64,000 nt of DNA from Prinia subflava (GCF_021018805.1 NC_086283.1:11111162-11175161); one strand, 5' to 3'. Positions 48,714 through 61,939 are shown, numbered from the stretch's first letter. A program made the numbers and translations. Notes: a model not told the origin generated them from the sequence alone.

Positions 48714-50084
48714 TGTCGTGGTTGGGGGGAGGAGGTGAATTTTTCTAGGGAGATGTAGGCAGGACAATTAGTGATCAAGTTTTGTGCTGAGACTTAGATT
48801 GGCCACTCAGAAGTTTGGACACGCCTCTGAGGACACAAAGAGTTAAAAGCAGGACTCCAGGTGGGTTCGGCCTCTTTTCAGTTCCGGTTTCAGCAGTGGA
48901 AACATCTCCTCTTCCCTGCTCAGCTTTGGGCTGAGTGGGGGAGGGGAGCCACGTAGCCAAGCTGAGAGAAACCACGCAGCAGAACTAAAGTAAGCTGGGG
49001 CCCCGGGGGGAGAAAAGAGTAGAGAGGACTGGAACTGAGCTGCCCCGTCCAGGATGGAAGGGTGGAAAACTGTGGAAGTGCCTTCTGTGTGTGCTCACCC
49101 CCCCTCCCCTCTGGGAGAAGGTGCCCAGCCACGTGGGAGTTGCCGAGCCTGGGAGTGCCTGAGCCTGCAGCCCTGCCGAGAGATAGAAACTGTTAACCCT
49201 TGCTTGGCAGAAAGAAACTTTTCTTAGACATTGATTCTCATGACTGGTGGTTTCGGAAGAGAGAGGGAAGCGGCCTGAGACCAAGATGATAAAGCACGAT
49301 TGGAAAGAACCCGATGGGCAGAGAATTGAAGAAAAGTGGCTTCTGAGCTGGACTTTTCTTGCATAATGTCAGCCATAGACTGAACTCAAGCCTCTTTTGA
49401 ACATAAACTACATTTAAGTAGATACAGCTGCCCCTGCTTTTGCTACAGTGACTGGCACTTGAAGAGTGGAGCAAGCAGAGAAGAGAGGGGGAGGGTGAGG
49501 TGGTGCCCTCTGCCCTCAGGGCAGACCTGCTCTCAGAACCTCGGCCCCTGGGTAAAAAGGGGGAGAGCTCGGCATGCAAGTATCCTTAAAAGAGCCCTGT
49601 ATTCAGATTCAGACTATGGACAGCAGTGAGAGCGCTGGACATAAGAAAAAGAGAGTGTCACCCTGGCAGACTTCTCTGGGCGGTGCCACGGGTGACATGG
49701 AAACACATAAGGAGTAGACCTGTGTGTTCTGAGAAACAGTCTGTGGTGCGAGAGAGACTCCTCTCTCCCTTGCTGAATTGAAGATTAGGGGGGTTTTTGA
49801 GTAGTGATTGTTTGATTTAAAACCCAAAGGTTTAGTCTATGGAGAGTAATGTGTAAGAGGTAAAAACTAGGAAAAGAGAAAAAATGTTCTGAAAAGTTTT
49901 TTCTCTGTGTGTGTTTAAGAATTTTCTGTCTCTGTTCTTATGTAATGTAATAAAGTTTTATTTTTTTTGTTTTCAAGATTTAAGCCTGCTCTGCTCTGTT
50001 CCTGATCACATCCCACAGCAGTTGTTAAAGAAAAAACATATATTCATGGGTGCAGTAACATCTAGCCAGTGCTAACCCATGACA
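48714..50084 (+). mobile_element. Long solo LTR (1371 bp) with perfect 5-bp target duplication
   Basis: The element begins TGTCGTGG and ends CCCATGACA, so the outermost bases are the inverted TGTC/GACA expected of an LTR. The 5 bases on each side are identical, GGCTC at 48709-48713 and at 50085-50089. This fixes both ends and indicates one integration event. A 5-bp duplication fits ERVL-like (class III) elements. A poly(A) signal AATAAA lies at 49949-49954, and about 130 bases of U5 follow. TATA-like GTTAAAAG (48842-48849) and CCTTAAAAG (49584-49592) are candidate promoters. It is GC-rich and purine-rich compared with its flanks. No gag, pol or env remnant lies inside. Only one LTR is present, which implies recombination between the two LTRs of a provirus. 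The unusual length leaves open that it is a compact non-autonomous element. Confidence 0.9.
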
Positions 50085-50089
50085 GGCTC

Positions 50090-53000
50090 AAAGACATCAT
50101 CTATTTTTTACTACAAGCAGAATCCTAACTGATACCTGATGTCAAAAAAATAAGAAAAAAAAAGAGTGATTTTTTTCTTTTTTATAAAAAACATATATGT
50201 ATGTACATGTGCATGTATAATATAAACTTAATGCATAAAATTGAAAGGCCATGAATAGTTTCTTGCAATAAAACCAGAAGAAATCACCATCTCCCCCTTT
50301 ATCCAATTGAGAAATATTGACTTTTCTGACAGGATTCCCTCCAGAAAGAAAAATCATGTTTGATTTTTCATGCTCAGGATTTCCAAACTGCAGTTCCTTG
50401 CTGAGACAGGTAGACATCCACTACAGTTTGTGGGGAAACTATCAGGAGTGACCATGGAAACAAACTCCAGTGCAATCCCCAAAACCTCTACCACTGTCTG
50501 GTCCAGATACAAACAAATCAACTAGCCCAGATAAGAGAGTTTTGCCTAATTCACTGGCAATAACATAACTGTACATTCAACTCCATCACTCAAATATCTT
50601 CACCCTTTATCAAGAGCTGTGAGTTACATCTGCACTGTGTGTTTCATGCATCTCAAATGCCACGAGTCTCAGATCAAGCAGGAAGATGAATGGAATGCAG
50701 TTTCCATCCAAGCATTAGTTACACACATGCGGTAGTTACTGAACGCAGACATTTCTTTCTCTTTAGTTATGGGTCACCTCAATTCAGTATAGATACAGTT
50801 CACAGTTTATTACCTTTATGTAAAGTGCTGCAGATTGAGTTGTCTTAACTTAAAAAAATCCCAGACAGTGCAAACAGAGGAGGGCGATAAATTGAAAGTT
50901 AGTGGTTAAATCAATATATTATATTAAAAAGTTAAGAGGTGAATTGCAAATCTTTTTATGTATTCCCCAAACTTCAGCAGCAGATGTTGAGCTGGAAGAT
51001 AAAGCTGGGCATTCAGCACAAATGAAATGCAAGCCCTACTGGTTTTTAGGTCCCACCACATCCATTCTATTAAACTTTCTGCCACCAGTTCTTCAGTGAT
51101 GCCCCTCTATACATTAAAGTGTTATTATTAACTCAGTAGCGACACCAATTTGAAGCACAAAAGTGACCTTTAGAAGTAGGGAGGTCATATAAGTGTCACT
51201 TTTTAATATTTAATGAAGGCTTAGAATATATTTTTATACACTCATAATACTGAACACATAAAAAGTGATTTTTAAACCGGTCAACTGAAGATAGAAAAAG
51301 AAAAGTTTAAATTTGTCCAAAAACTTTACTTACAAGTAGAGATACAGAAGGTTTTCAAAATATATATTTTTACAGTTGACATAATAGAATGTCATTAGAA
51401 AAGAAACTGACTATAAACAATTTATTTCACTACTTGAAAGAGTCATGGATATCCTCAAAATACTATAGTAATATTCTTATTATCTATTGCACCTAAAGTA
51501 ATTATACATGTATACTTACTCTTTATTAAGTTTGTAGCAAAACATAAAATCTTAGATGCATATGTACATTCTCTGATTAAGTTTGAAACATTCATCATGA
51601 AAGTTAAAAACTATCCTTAGAATATCATGCACCCCATAATAAGCAGACAGTATAATTACTTGTCTAAGCAGAGTCTGACTAAGTGAGAGGTCCCCAATCA
51701 TACCCTTCATTTTCCCATTTTGAGTTCATATTCCACCTTTATTCCATGATCTCCTCTAAGAATAAATTTCTTTTAAACTAGGAACTTGGTTGTCCAACCC
51801 TCCCCAGAAATCATCTTAGAATTAATCACAGCCAAGAGACACTTCAAAGGAGCTGTAGCTGTGAAATAACAATATTTGGTATTTAATTGACCCATGACAG
51901 TAAGACTTTGTTAAAGCTGACTCCATAACAAGCTGGTTTCAAAGAACCATGGAAAGCAGATGGATTCTGGGAAGGAATTAAGTGTCTGCTGGTAGGGGGG
52001 TGATGGTTTGCTTCATTAATAAAATGTGAACAGCAGGAGGACACTAATGAATAGGGACCCTAGAACTGGCATACCAAATTTATTTCATCAGGCGTGCACA
52101 TTCACACACTCTCAAAATGAAAAAGCCCCTCACCTACCCACCAGAGTTTCACTACATTGAAAAGCTGAAGGAGTCTACAAAGGGATTCTTCTAACAGCAA
52201 TGTAAATGTTGACTGCATGATAACTGTGAAAACACTGGAAAGACCTCTGAATGCTAGGCAGCTTTCCCCAACAGGTGGTCCAGCTTTTATGTTGTGTTTC
52301 TTCTCAGGCTTTAGCTTTCCCAAAATTATCTCTCAATACACTGATAGCAGTATAAAAGACTTTTTGCTATTTTCCTATGAGCATTCATGATTTTTGATGG
52401 AATGTGACAACAGCACACAAGGAAACTGCAGCAAATTTAGATCCCTATTCCATACAGCAGTTATTTAGGTATCCAGCCTCAAAGACTGTGCTGCTCTCCA
52501 CCCCTCTTAAGTAGAAAAATTTCTGGTCATGCTTGAAGATCTCTGACTTGATGAAGTACTCAGCCATAATGATGGTTGTATATGGCAGATCTTTACTGTG
52601 GATTGTAAAGACCCAGAAAAGTTTTATTTAATAAGCCTGTACAAGGATTAGATGTACCGACCACATCATACACTTCCATAAGGGAGTACAGAAATACCAA
52701 ATTAGTGTTCAGACATGACAAAATGCCTGAGGAGCCCTTAAAGAGAAAGACAAATTTACATAGGAGGGATTCACTGACCACCAGTGGTGAGGACTGCAGC
52801 AAAATGAGTGATACAGTTTGTTTTTAGCAGACATTAAGGAACATATTTAGTATTGGATATTTGTGTAAAAAGTGTCACTTAGATTAACCATTTCTTTTGG
52901 TATACAGTTGTTTCTTGAGGGCTTAGCATCTCCTACAGTGATCAAACCCCATCTTCACCCTGAGATCTCAGGAGTTAATAATATAAGTTGGGACATTGTG

Positions 53001-55599
53001 GTCCAACCTTGTAAATAAATAGTAGGTTTTCTTAGCTACAACAATACACTCCTCTAGAGTCAATTTGGCCCCTCAACAGTTAGCACAATGTTTCTCCCCT
53101 AAAAGCTGAACACAGCAGGAAAAGATTGCCCAGTCTCTTGGTGGAATGAAAAGACACTGGAAAAGAAAACCATCTGGGTTCTGCTTCTATACCAGAAGGT
53201 TGTAGCCTATTCTTAGAACCTCCTTGCTCTTGGAATTGGCTTTGCCAGACAGATGCTGAATGCATAAACTGGTAATTGGTGCTTTTTGTGCCACTTGTGT
53301 TCATAGCTTCCTCACTGCTTCCTCATAAAACTCCCATGGGACAAATTTTAGGGGCATCTGAGTGCTGTGAGAATCACTGAGTAGTTTTGTTCTATGAATG
53401 AATGAATGTATTCATAAGAGAGATGCGAAATTAGTCAACAAATCTCTGGGTTTGCTATGAAAAGGAAACAACCTAAAAGAAACTACCTATCTAAACATAG
53501 TAACAAAAGATCGTTAATGTTGTGTGAATTGGTTTGTGTTTTCTAATTTTTGGGGTTGGTTTGGTTTGTGGTTTTTTCTGAGCACCTATATGCTTTACTG
53601 GTGGCTTTGTTTTTGTTTTTGTTTTTTTTTAATAGACTACTTTGATATTAGTTATATTATATTTTGCTTTCTCTCAGCATTGTTTATGCACTTACAGTAT
53701 CACAGATGTCATAGTCCAAGGTGCAAAGAAAGCAGAAAGATGTTTATTGTAAGTTTTTTTCAAGCGGTTTCCTTTCAGAAATCTTCCATGTATTTTAAGG
53801 AACCAAACAATTCCTCCCTTTCAAAATGCTTGTGGTATAAGGACTCAAATCTGTGAATTTAAAATATTCTGATTTCAGTTTTGAGTTTAGAGCATATATT
53901 TTGATAGAGTACTAAGCATATTCCTTCTTCTGCAGAACTCATGGTAATGGTCAGCTACTCCCTGCTAAAAGCCAAAAGAAGGGTGAAGGAGCAGCTAAAC
54001 CCCTCATTTTACATTTATCAACAGTTTATTGATATATTTTGCAGTTTTCACTGAGCTCTGTTAATAAGACTCTAAAAAATCATTGCTTCGTCCTACAGGA
54101 AAAGAGATCTGCTCCTTTCCTTGGAGTTTGGAAGTTGGAACAGTAATAAAATGTGTTTTCTCTAGAAGTAATGCCATTTCTGAAAGAAGGCCTAAGATAG
54201 AGAAAAAGCCTGAAAAAAGACTGCTGTAATTTAAAACAAAAAGCCAAAAGGTGCTAGGAGTTAAAGCATCAAAAGGAAATTATTCCTTGAAGTACAAAGA
54301 AATGGCATTTTTTTCCCTGTAAATTATTTGAAGCAAAATACCACATCAATCTTCTTATGTGAAATTCAGTGTAAGATTTTAACACCACTTTATTAACTTG
54401 GGCACCCTTTGCTCTCCTGCTCATCGGGGAAGATGAATAGTTAGGATGTAGAAAATGAACACGCCCTGTGTATCCCAAGCTTGCTTTCTCCAGTCCTTTT
54501 CCTTACTCAGGAAGGATGGATTGTCACCTTTGAGGCCATGGAGAAAGGAGCTAGCCTTGCACACACTCTCTGTTCCCTGTAGTGGTACTTAAGAGTTAGA
54601 GGACATCAGGTGCAGTAACTGGCTTGTCGCTCTACTGCTAATACAACCATGGCTATTAATGTCCTTAAAAGTATTTAGTTCAACTAAAAAAAATTACTTG
54701 GATCTGTAAATACTTTTTTCCCAACATTAAAAAGGCAGCAGTCTGGAAAGAGCTTTAAAAATTGCTGATCATTACATAACAGCTGTAATCTCAGGTTTTT
54801 CTCCTCTCTTCCTCTATCTTTAAAATTCTTGTGCTTGATTTTATACCAAAGATTTCCATTTGCATAAGAAAGGAAAAAATCTGAGTTTTCTTTAGAAACA
54901 TAATTTTGTATTTTCTTCTTCCCTCATTTGTCACATGAACAAATGCAGATAGATGAGCTTAGAATTGTGTTTGCTAAAAAATTCATCTCTTACATTCTAG
55001 AAAAAAAAATTAGAAATGACTTCTTGACAGTGAAAAGGTTTCTCAAGGTTTAGATTAGCAAGCTCTAAATTGAAATATAAGAACACTCAATATACAAAAA
55101 GAACACAGTAATTTCTAAGTGCAGAATAATTGTACTTCAGGTATTTAAATAAAATTATACAGTTTAGATGTACATATGTAAAATAATTTTAAAAATCTTT
55201 CATTTGGCATATATATTAATGTATGTGATACTAATGCAGTTTCAGCTCTACTTGATAAGAAAGTAGTTTCCTTGGATACATACAGTCCCAAAACCTGTCA
55301 AAATAGAACTTTTGGAAGATATTTATAGATGTGAAGTGAATGTGTACATGACTGTTTTAGAGAACTCATAGTAATGATCTGAAATATTGCCCCATGCCTC
55401 TAATCCTTCCACTGATTTCCTCTGAGAAAACCCAGGCTCCAGCTCCTCTACATGGCCCCATTAGGCAGCTGTACACAGAAATAAAATTCCTTTTCCTCTT
55501 CTCCAAGCTGAAGGACCCCAGCTCACAGCTTCTCCCCCATACACCACATGCTGCAGCCTCCCATTATCCCAGTGGCTCCACACCAGCCTCACTCTGGTA
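50090..55599. other. No gene seen
   Basis: Mostly unique AT-rich sequence. G/T-rich sequence with T-runs lies at 53525-53632 and accounts for the 110-codon + frame there (F/W/L-rich). No repeat family was recognised. Confidence 0.5.
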
Positions 55600-56180
55600 T
55601 ATCTCTATTTTTCTTGTACTGATGAGCCCACACTCCATCCAGTGTTGAACAGAGAAGAAGGATTCTCTCCCTCAGCCCTCCTAATACATCCCAGAATGCC
55701 TTTGACCTTCTCTGCTGCAAGGGCATGCTGATGATTCCCCTTCACCTTGCTTTTCACAAGGACAGCCCTGGTGTTTTTTTTCTGCCAAGCTGCTTTCCAG
55801 CTGTTTGGCCCTCCACCTGTCTGAAAATGGGGTTCCTCATCCCATCTACAGGACTTGGCACTTGGACCTGTCATACTCCTGTCAGCCCACTTTGTCATCA
55901 CTGTTCAGCTGCTTTGAGTAGCAGCCCTGCCTTCTATTGTGCAACCATCCCACAATCTGGCATCACCTGAAAATCTTCTGGGATACTTCATCCTGTTTTT
56001 CAGGTTGTTAGTAAAGACATGACATACTCCTGGCCCCAGTATGAGATCCTGAGGCATGACACTGATAACTGCCTAACAGTTGAACTTAGCACCACTGACC
56101 ACTGCCCTTTCAGCCTCATGGTCCAGTCAATTTTTCAGCTATCTTGTTACCCACCTTGATTGCTTCATGTTACCAAAAAT
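55600..56180 (-). mobile_element. CR1 LINE, decayed reverse-transcriptase region
   Basis: Read on the minus strand, the block preserves the C-terminal side of the CR1 ORF2 reverse transcriptase. The frame at 55605-55901 includes ALAAEKVKGILGCIRRA, which matches the CR1 stretch after the RT core. An upstream VLVKSKVKGNHQHALAA-type segment sits where CR1 has its LGVLVDxKLNMSQQ-type segment. DNA further along (to about 56180) still resembles the region encoding the preceding LGP...DD-side segments, but in shifted frames. Many substitutions and indels make it a dead, old copy. The 98-codon open frame is a relic, not a gene. Confidence 0.88.
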
Positions 56181-58504
56181 ATGTTTAAGTTTGTCAATTA
56201 GAAAAGATTTTTCCTTTTAAAGTGGTGAAGATTTTTAAATTGATCATTCCTCAAATCCCCCAAAACTCCTTATCCCTGTTCCTGTGATAAAATCCAAACA
56301 TGATGCACTGAAATCCCTAGGGATTCCTCATGACTGACAGAGAGTCTGAACGTTGATAAGGTTCTTCAGGATCATTTGAAATAGATGCTACTATCTAAAT
56401 ATAAATGTACTATCATTATTTCAATGGGCAATCACTGAAGTAAACAGCAACATTTCTATCAATGTGAAGAGCTCCACTGCAGACAGGTGCACATATATTT
56501 GCATGTATCTGGAGCACCAGGCACTGGCACACTGTTTGGATTCAAGGGAAAGGCAGAAATGGAGGATTTTCGGTATGTAGTTTTCAAACACTTCAAACTA
56601 TGCTATGCCTTGAAGAAACGAAAGGGTACTTTTGTTCTTGCTGCAGGATGAAGAAAGGAGAATAAACTACTTCAGAGTTACTAATTCCACTCATTCAAAG
56701 AAACAGTCTAAAATGGTCTTATAACCATAAACATCTTTCTATCTAGATATGGCTATTTTCAAAGCAGAATTAGGTTTATTAACAGCCTTCAGTATATCTG
56801 ACAGTTAAATGTACCAGTAAACAGGAAGGTTTTCAGCTTTAGGTGTCTACAAGCATGTACTTTGTCTTAAAAGAAATAGACAAGATAAAAGAAACAAATG
56901 ATATGGGTTGGAAAACCAAGAAAACAGCAGCTTGTTTCAGGTTGACTTCTTCCAGATTATAACTTCCTGGTATAATATTCCAAAAGCCAAACAGATGGGC
57001 ATGAAGAAAAATGTTCATGGAAATAAAGAAACAGATCAGTAATCTTGTACAGTAGAATTTTAGTGAAGATAGAAAATCATCAAAGATGTCTCCAAAACCT
57101 TTCAGCTGTAAGTTCAATAAAACACTCCAAATTCCAAGCACCCACAAGCAATTCTCAGCAGAAGTTGCTGCTGTTTTAAGTTCCTTCACATACACTCTGT
57201 TCTCCCCCTTCTCAGAGGGAGAAGGAAGAAGTTTGGAATGGTTCTCAGACTTGACATTCATAAACAGTAAAAATTTCAAATTTCTGGAGCAAACAGGAAT
57301 TCTGTTTTGCCTGGGTAATTTTTTCCCCTACAACCCCAAAGCAAGCATCAGGGATCTAGTAGAGAATTACTTTTCTTATGGTATTTCTGCTGGTAGGTGA
57401 AACTGCACTCTGTCATAAATTGCAAATATGCGACGAAGCTTCTAATTTATTTGCATTTATATTCAGCCCTTAAGGGACCTACTGATACCAAATGCTATAA
57501 AACACACCATCATTGTCTGTGAAAAAAATTTCTGCCTTGCCTGCAGTGATAAAAGACAAGACTACCAACCCCTAATTACATAAATTATTTCCCAGGTGGA
57601 TCGTAGCAGATTCTACCTTCAGAACATAGATCATATTACTTTCATATTAAAGAGCATATAATTTTTAATAAATAAATCCATATGTGCATATTGATCTTTC
57701 ATTATGAACAGCCATGGGAAAAAGTCATAGAGATGTAGATTCTGAATTTCTACAATGGATTAATACAAAACTTCAACAATATACATTGATTTGTTCTAAA
57801 ACTTGGATAAAATTAATCGGCACAATGATAAGTAAGAAGCAAGATGCCAATTTGTTCCAAGGAGTAAATATAAACAGTTCCTCTAAAATCAAAAGCTGTC
57901 AAAAATTTAGAGGTTAGCTTTCACAGTCTTCCATTAAGGAAGAAATATTTCAATACAAATTATTTTTACATCAAAATCTAATTTAATACAGTTAATATAC
58001 CTTCTGGTAAGTTTTGGATATGACATATATGTTTTATGCCTCAATGTGATAAAACATTATGGACAAACAAAAATAATTACACTAAAATAATTTGACCATT
58101 AAATTAAGAAAAAAAAACCCACCAAACAATATCAGAACTTTTTGCTTTATGAAAAATGGCAACTATCAACTTTCTCTTCCAATTTAGAACATATAAATTA
58201 GATGTTAGAATTCCTAATAAAATTCTGTTCTCAATTTATGGTACTGTTACACCCCAGTCACTCAAACCTCAGGCTAAACCAAGGTACTTTTGCTCTGGTT
58301 TATCCCAACCAAATATTCTCAAGTGGGAAAATGCACTAAAGTTTACTGTCAAACTACTTAGCCCACTGAACATAGAAAACCCTCAAGCTATTCAATGTTA
58401 TGTTCTGTGAGAAGGGATTTGAAAGTAGAAAGTAGAGAGAAAAACAGAAAGACAGGAGAGAGATAGAAAGACAAACATAGCTATCTGCTCCTGGGTTGTA
58501 GTGA
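56181..58504. other. No gene seen
   Basis: Unique AT-rich sequence. It includes the window's longest open frame (56839-57279, minus, 146 codons), which has hydrophobic stretches but no recognisable family and is overlapped by a 104-codon + frame. A purine-rich tract lies at 58417-58476. Confidence 0.5.
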
Positions 58505-58879
58505 TGTAAAGGTCTAAGATGAGGGTAGGGTTAAAGAAGAACAGGCCTGCCTCAAGGTGACCCGTCACTGTTAGCCACACTCAAATGACCACACGCAGAC
58601 TTGGAAGTTGTGAGAGAAAAAAAAGGCAGAGCCAGTCTGACCTTTGTTTATTACAAATACTATTTAAAAGGTGACCATGGATTGGAGAGTGAAATCCCCA
58701 CCTCACAACCACATTGGTCAAAAGGACTGTCACACAACCTCGCCTCTCCTTGGAGAAGAATGTGAAAACAATGCTAATATTTATAAAACACGATCCCCTG
58801 TTTACATAAGAGCATGAGAAGGTGAAAGACTTCTACTTTAATATGAACACTCAGAAACTAGGAAAATCTCATGGTGACA
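58505..58879 (-). mobile_element. Solo LTR, class II (alpha/beta-retrovirus-like) layout
   Basis: On the minus strand the block begins TGTCACCATG and ends CTTTACA. It holds a CCAAT box (+ strand ATTGG 58713-58717), a TATA-like TTTTAAATA (58662-58670), and AATAAA (58647-58652) only about 10 bases further on. A TATA box followed this closely by the poly(A) signal, with both ahead of a very short R, is the arrangement of class II LTRs such as those of avian leukosis-type viruses. About 140 bases of U5 follow. The flanks share GTGA (58501-58504 and 58880-58883). Class II elements normally leave 6 bp, so the match could be chance and the ends approximate. No internal genes adjoin it. Confidence 0.72.
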
Positions 58880-58917
58880 GTGACTCTTCTTAAACTCTTT
58901 AAGTGACTCTTCTTAAA
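58879..58917. repeat. 16-bp direct repeat
   Basis: AGTGACTCTTCTTAAA occurs at 58879-58894 and again at 58902-58917, separated by 7 bases. The first copy abuts the LTR edge. Confidence 0.85.
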
Positions 58918-59032
58918 GTCATTCTGAGTCTGAGCCTTCCTTCCATGTGGGACTTTAGTCTCTGGGCCACTCAGGAGTGGGTTAGGTGATACTGGGGGCT
59001 GCCTCCAGTGTGCCATGACTGACAGACACCGT

Positions 59033-59056
59033 GGGGCTGGGGGGGTTGGGGCAGGG
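59033..59056 (+). other. G-quadruplex-forming motif
   Basis: Four G-runs of 4, 7, 4 and 3 bases are separated by loops of only 2 bases (CT, TT, CA). This satisfies the usual G3+N1-7 pattern on the + strand, in a local GC-rich patch (58970-59110). Short loops generally favour stable quadruplexes. Confidence 0.85.
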
Positions 59057-59379
59057 CATCACCTCACCAGAGCAAAGCCTTACCCACACCCCGCCACACA
59101 TGCCAAGCCTCCAAAATGTCTCAAAGCAGATCACCTTTTCCAGTCTCTGACAGGCACTTTAAAAAAAGAGCCAGTACAGCTTACTCAGCACAAACATGTA
59201 AACACGTGGCATGGCAGAAATTTTGTTCTTTCTTGTCGCTGATTTCATTGCAAAGCTACGAAATTTTACCTCATCTTGAAAAGATGGCAAGATTGAACCA
59301 AAAGGATGCTTTCCTGACAAAACTGCCATAAAATTCTATACAGTTACCAAAGAAATGACTTGCCCACTTGAAACCATCA
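59057..59379. other. No gene seen
   Basis: Unique sequence between the G-rich motif and the A-rich tract. No recognisable retropseudogene lies upstream of the A tract. Confidence 0.5.
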
Positions 59380-59432
59380 TCAGGAAAAAAAGAAAAAAGG
59401 AGGAAAAAAAAAGAAAAAAAAAAGAAAAAAAA

Positions 59433-59462
<30 letters not shown>
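59380..59462. repeat. A-rich tract, (A7-18 G)n
   Basis: About 83 bases consist of A-runs separated by single G or GG. It is purine-only, with no target duplication or poly(A)-tailed gene copy seen beside it. Confidence 0.95.
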
Positions 59463-59463
<1 letters not shown>

Positions 59464-61939
59464 TGTGTTTGAAAAGATGAATTGCATCAAATCTGTGGAA
59501 AATGGCCATGTTACACTCTGATCAGAGATTTGCATATATTCTATGCTGTGGTATCTGGCCTGGACGCTTGAGAGGGGAAATCTGTGTGGGGCTGTTATTA
59601 TGTGCAGTGTGTGTTTTGTTCCGGGACAGCTGCAGGTCCTTTATGTCAGATCTGCTGCACCTCTTGATGAGATTGATGGCTGCCTAAATAGCACACTGAA
59701 GAGAAGGACTCATATTTTTTTGTCTTTCATATTCCAGTAAATAAATAAAACCCACCAATCACCACACAAACCCTGAACCTAGCTGAAAGAACATGAATGG
59801 AAAAACATTAATTGATTGACTCAATCAAGGAAGGATCAGGTTTGAACTGATCATGAGAGCCAACTGGTGCAGTCCCAGAGAGGATACTAAATAAAACACC
59901 TGCATAGAGCTTATTTCAGCATATCTCTGATAGTGAAGATTTAACCTCAGTTTTCATGGTCATTTGGGCTTCAAAAGAAGTCATAAAATTGGATGTCTAG
60001 ATGCAATCAGGAAAAAATAACAAAACCCACCATACTTAATACTCCTGTTACTCTTTTGATTAGATGTGCCCTAATATTCCTTTTAACACAATTAAATGCT
60101 TCACCTCACTATATGTTATAAACACTCCATAGTAGATTAAAATTATTATAGCTATTAAGACTTTTAAAAGCATTATGCAAATTCTCCTTCAACTATAAAA
60201 CTATTTCATAGAACTAGAAGCCAGAAAAGATGAGATTAGTTTAATGAAAGTATACCATTTTAAAATTATTTTTACATGTGGCATGCAGTACAATATATGT
60301 TCTATTCTCAGTTCAGATGTCAATGTTTTAATCAAGGCCAAGACGACTGCAGTAAACAAGCATCAAGCAGTATTTTTTTGAGACAGCCTGAGAAAAACTC
60401 ACTTCAAAATCCTGACTACTCCTAACTAATCAAGTAAACAATAAATGCAGCTACATGTTGTAAACCATAAAATTTTGCTACTAATTCTCAGTGCACAGCC
60501 AGATAAAGTTATTTACTTGTTTCAAACGGCCAGCAAATACAATATTCCTCTTTTTGCAGTGCCGATTATTTTATGCATATGTATCCCACTTATTTAAGGT
60601 GCTCAGAACTCTGTTTCAGGAAAGAGTAAGGAAAAAACTGTTTCCAAGGCTCACTAAAAGCTATCCAGTATCTTTTAGGAGTCATGGAGCCCTTAGCAAT
60701 GGGAGAATCTACGTCAAAACCTGTCCTATGGCCAGAAAATAAACAATCTAACTGTAAGGGGGCTTACACACAGATAAAGGGCACCACTGTTGTCTCATTA
60801 ACCAGAAATGAGTCACCTGCATTGACCTAATGATTATTTGTCTACATTGGGTGGTTGACTGCAACTTTTTAATGTGAGTTATTGCGCCAGCACAGGAAAA
60901 ATCCTGAAAATAATACTTGTATTGCCTTAACCATGAAAAAAACATTTTCCTTTCTCACTAGTTTGTTGTTTGGTCAGGTACAGATGTTAGTCTTGCTGTA
61001 ATAAATGGGCATTGCCACTTCCAAGAGATAGTCACATCCCTTGTGCTGGCTGCTGTCACTTCTGGATTCCACTCTGCAATTTAGCAGGCCAGTTGTCCTC
61101 AGTAAATGTGCAAAAAACTAGCCTCACAAAGGAAAGTTTATAATGAGTTTAACTATAATTACATTCAGTTTGATTTTCTTCCCTTTAGTCACTCTTGTCT
61201 TTGTGAATCTCATTTTCCAGAAACTTAAACAGTATATTTTGGTTTCGTAATTAATTTTTTTTTCCACTTTGCCACAGTGTTTGGGTTTTTTTTAAGTTCC
61301 TGCCTAATGTCTGTATACTTACTCTGTGGAGGCATGACCGTCCTTAAATGAAGACAGTGGAAAATTCCTGCCATGTCCTGGAGATTCACAAGCTCTACTT
61401 GGAGCCAGGCAACTGCGTGCCTGCTCAAGGACAGCACTAGTATTAGTCAGGCAAGTAGCCTAGCAACAGGAAAGCAGTAAGATGAGTATCTGCATCTTTA
61501 GGGAACCTACCCTCTACCTACAACATGCTTTTTACATTTTGAAACACTTCACAAAGCCAATTTGCCCTGCTGCTGGAGATCATAAAGGGCATTGTAAGTA
61601 ATTCTGACTGAACAAATGAGGAGAGTTTGGTTCATTTCTAGTACCAAGAGGAATTTTCCTAAACTCAGAGAGAAAATTAGAATTTTCAAATTGTACCTTG
61701 ATGGACAAGAAAAGTTGGGGTTTTCTTCTGAGAAAAACCCAAAAATCCCAATCTTCTAACTCTTCCCAGTATCAGAAAGGAAATGTCAAATCAAAGCACA
61801 GAGAGTATGTATTTTTCACTCAAATGCCAACTGTCTCCATGTCATAAAAGAGAACATAGTGAATGAGAATCCCTTTGACCCACATCCTTGGCTTCTTCCT
61901 GACAGGAGGGATGTCACACCAGATGAATTTCTTAAGAAG
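59463..61939. other. No gene seen
   Basis: Unique AT-rich sequence. Frames up to 83 codons are unremarkable. Confidence 0.55.

Noticed and set aside
55605..55901. 98-codon frame with a conserved-looking GILGCIRRA segment
   Set aside because: It is a CR1 reverse-transcriptase relic.
56839..57279. Longest open frame (146 codons, minus)
   Set aside because: No recognisable domain, overlapped by a 104-codon + frame, no splice or promoter context. This length is expected about once by chance in 64 kb.
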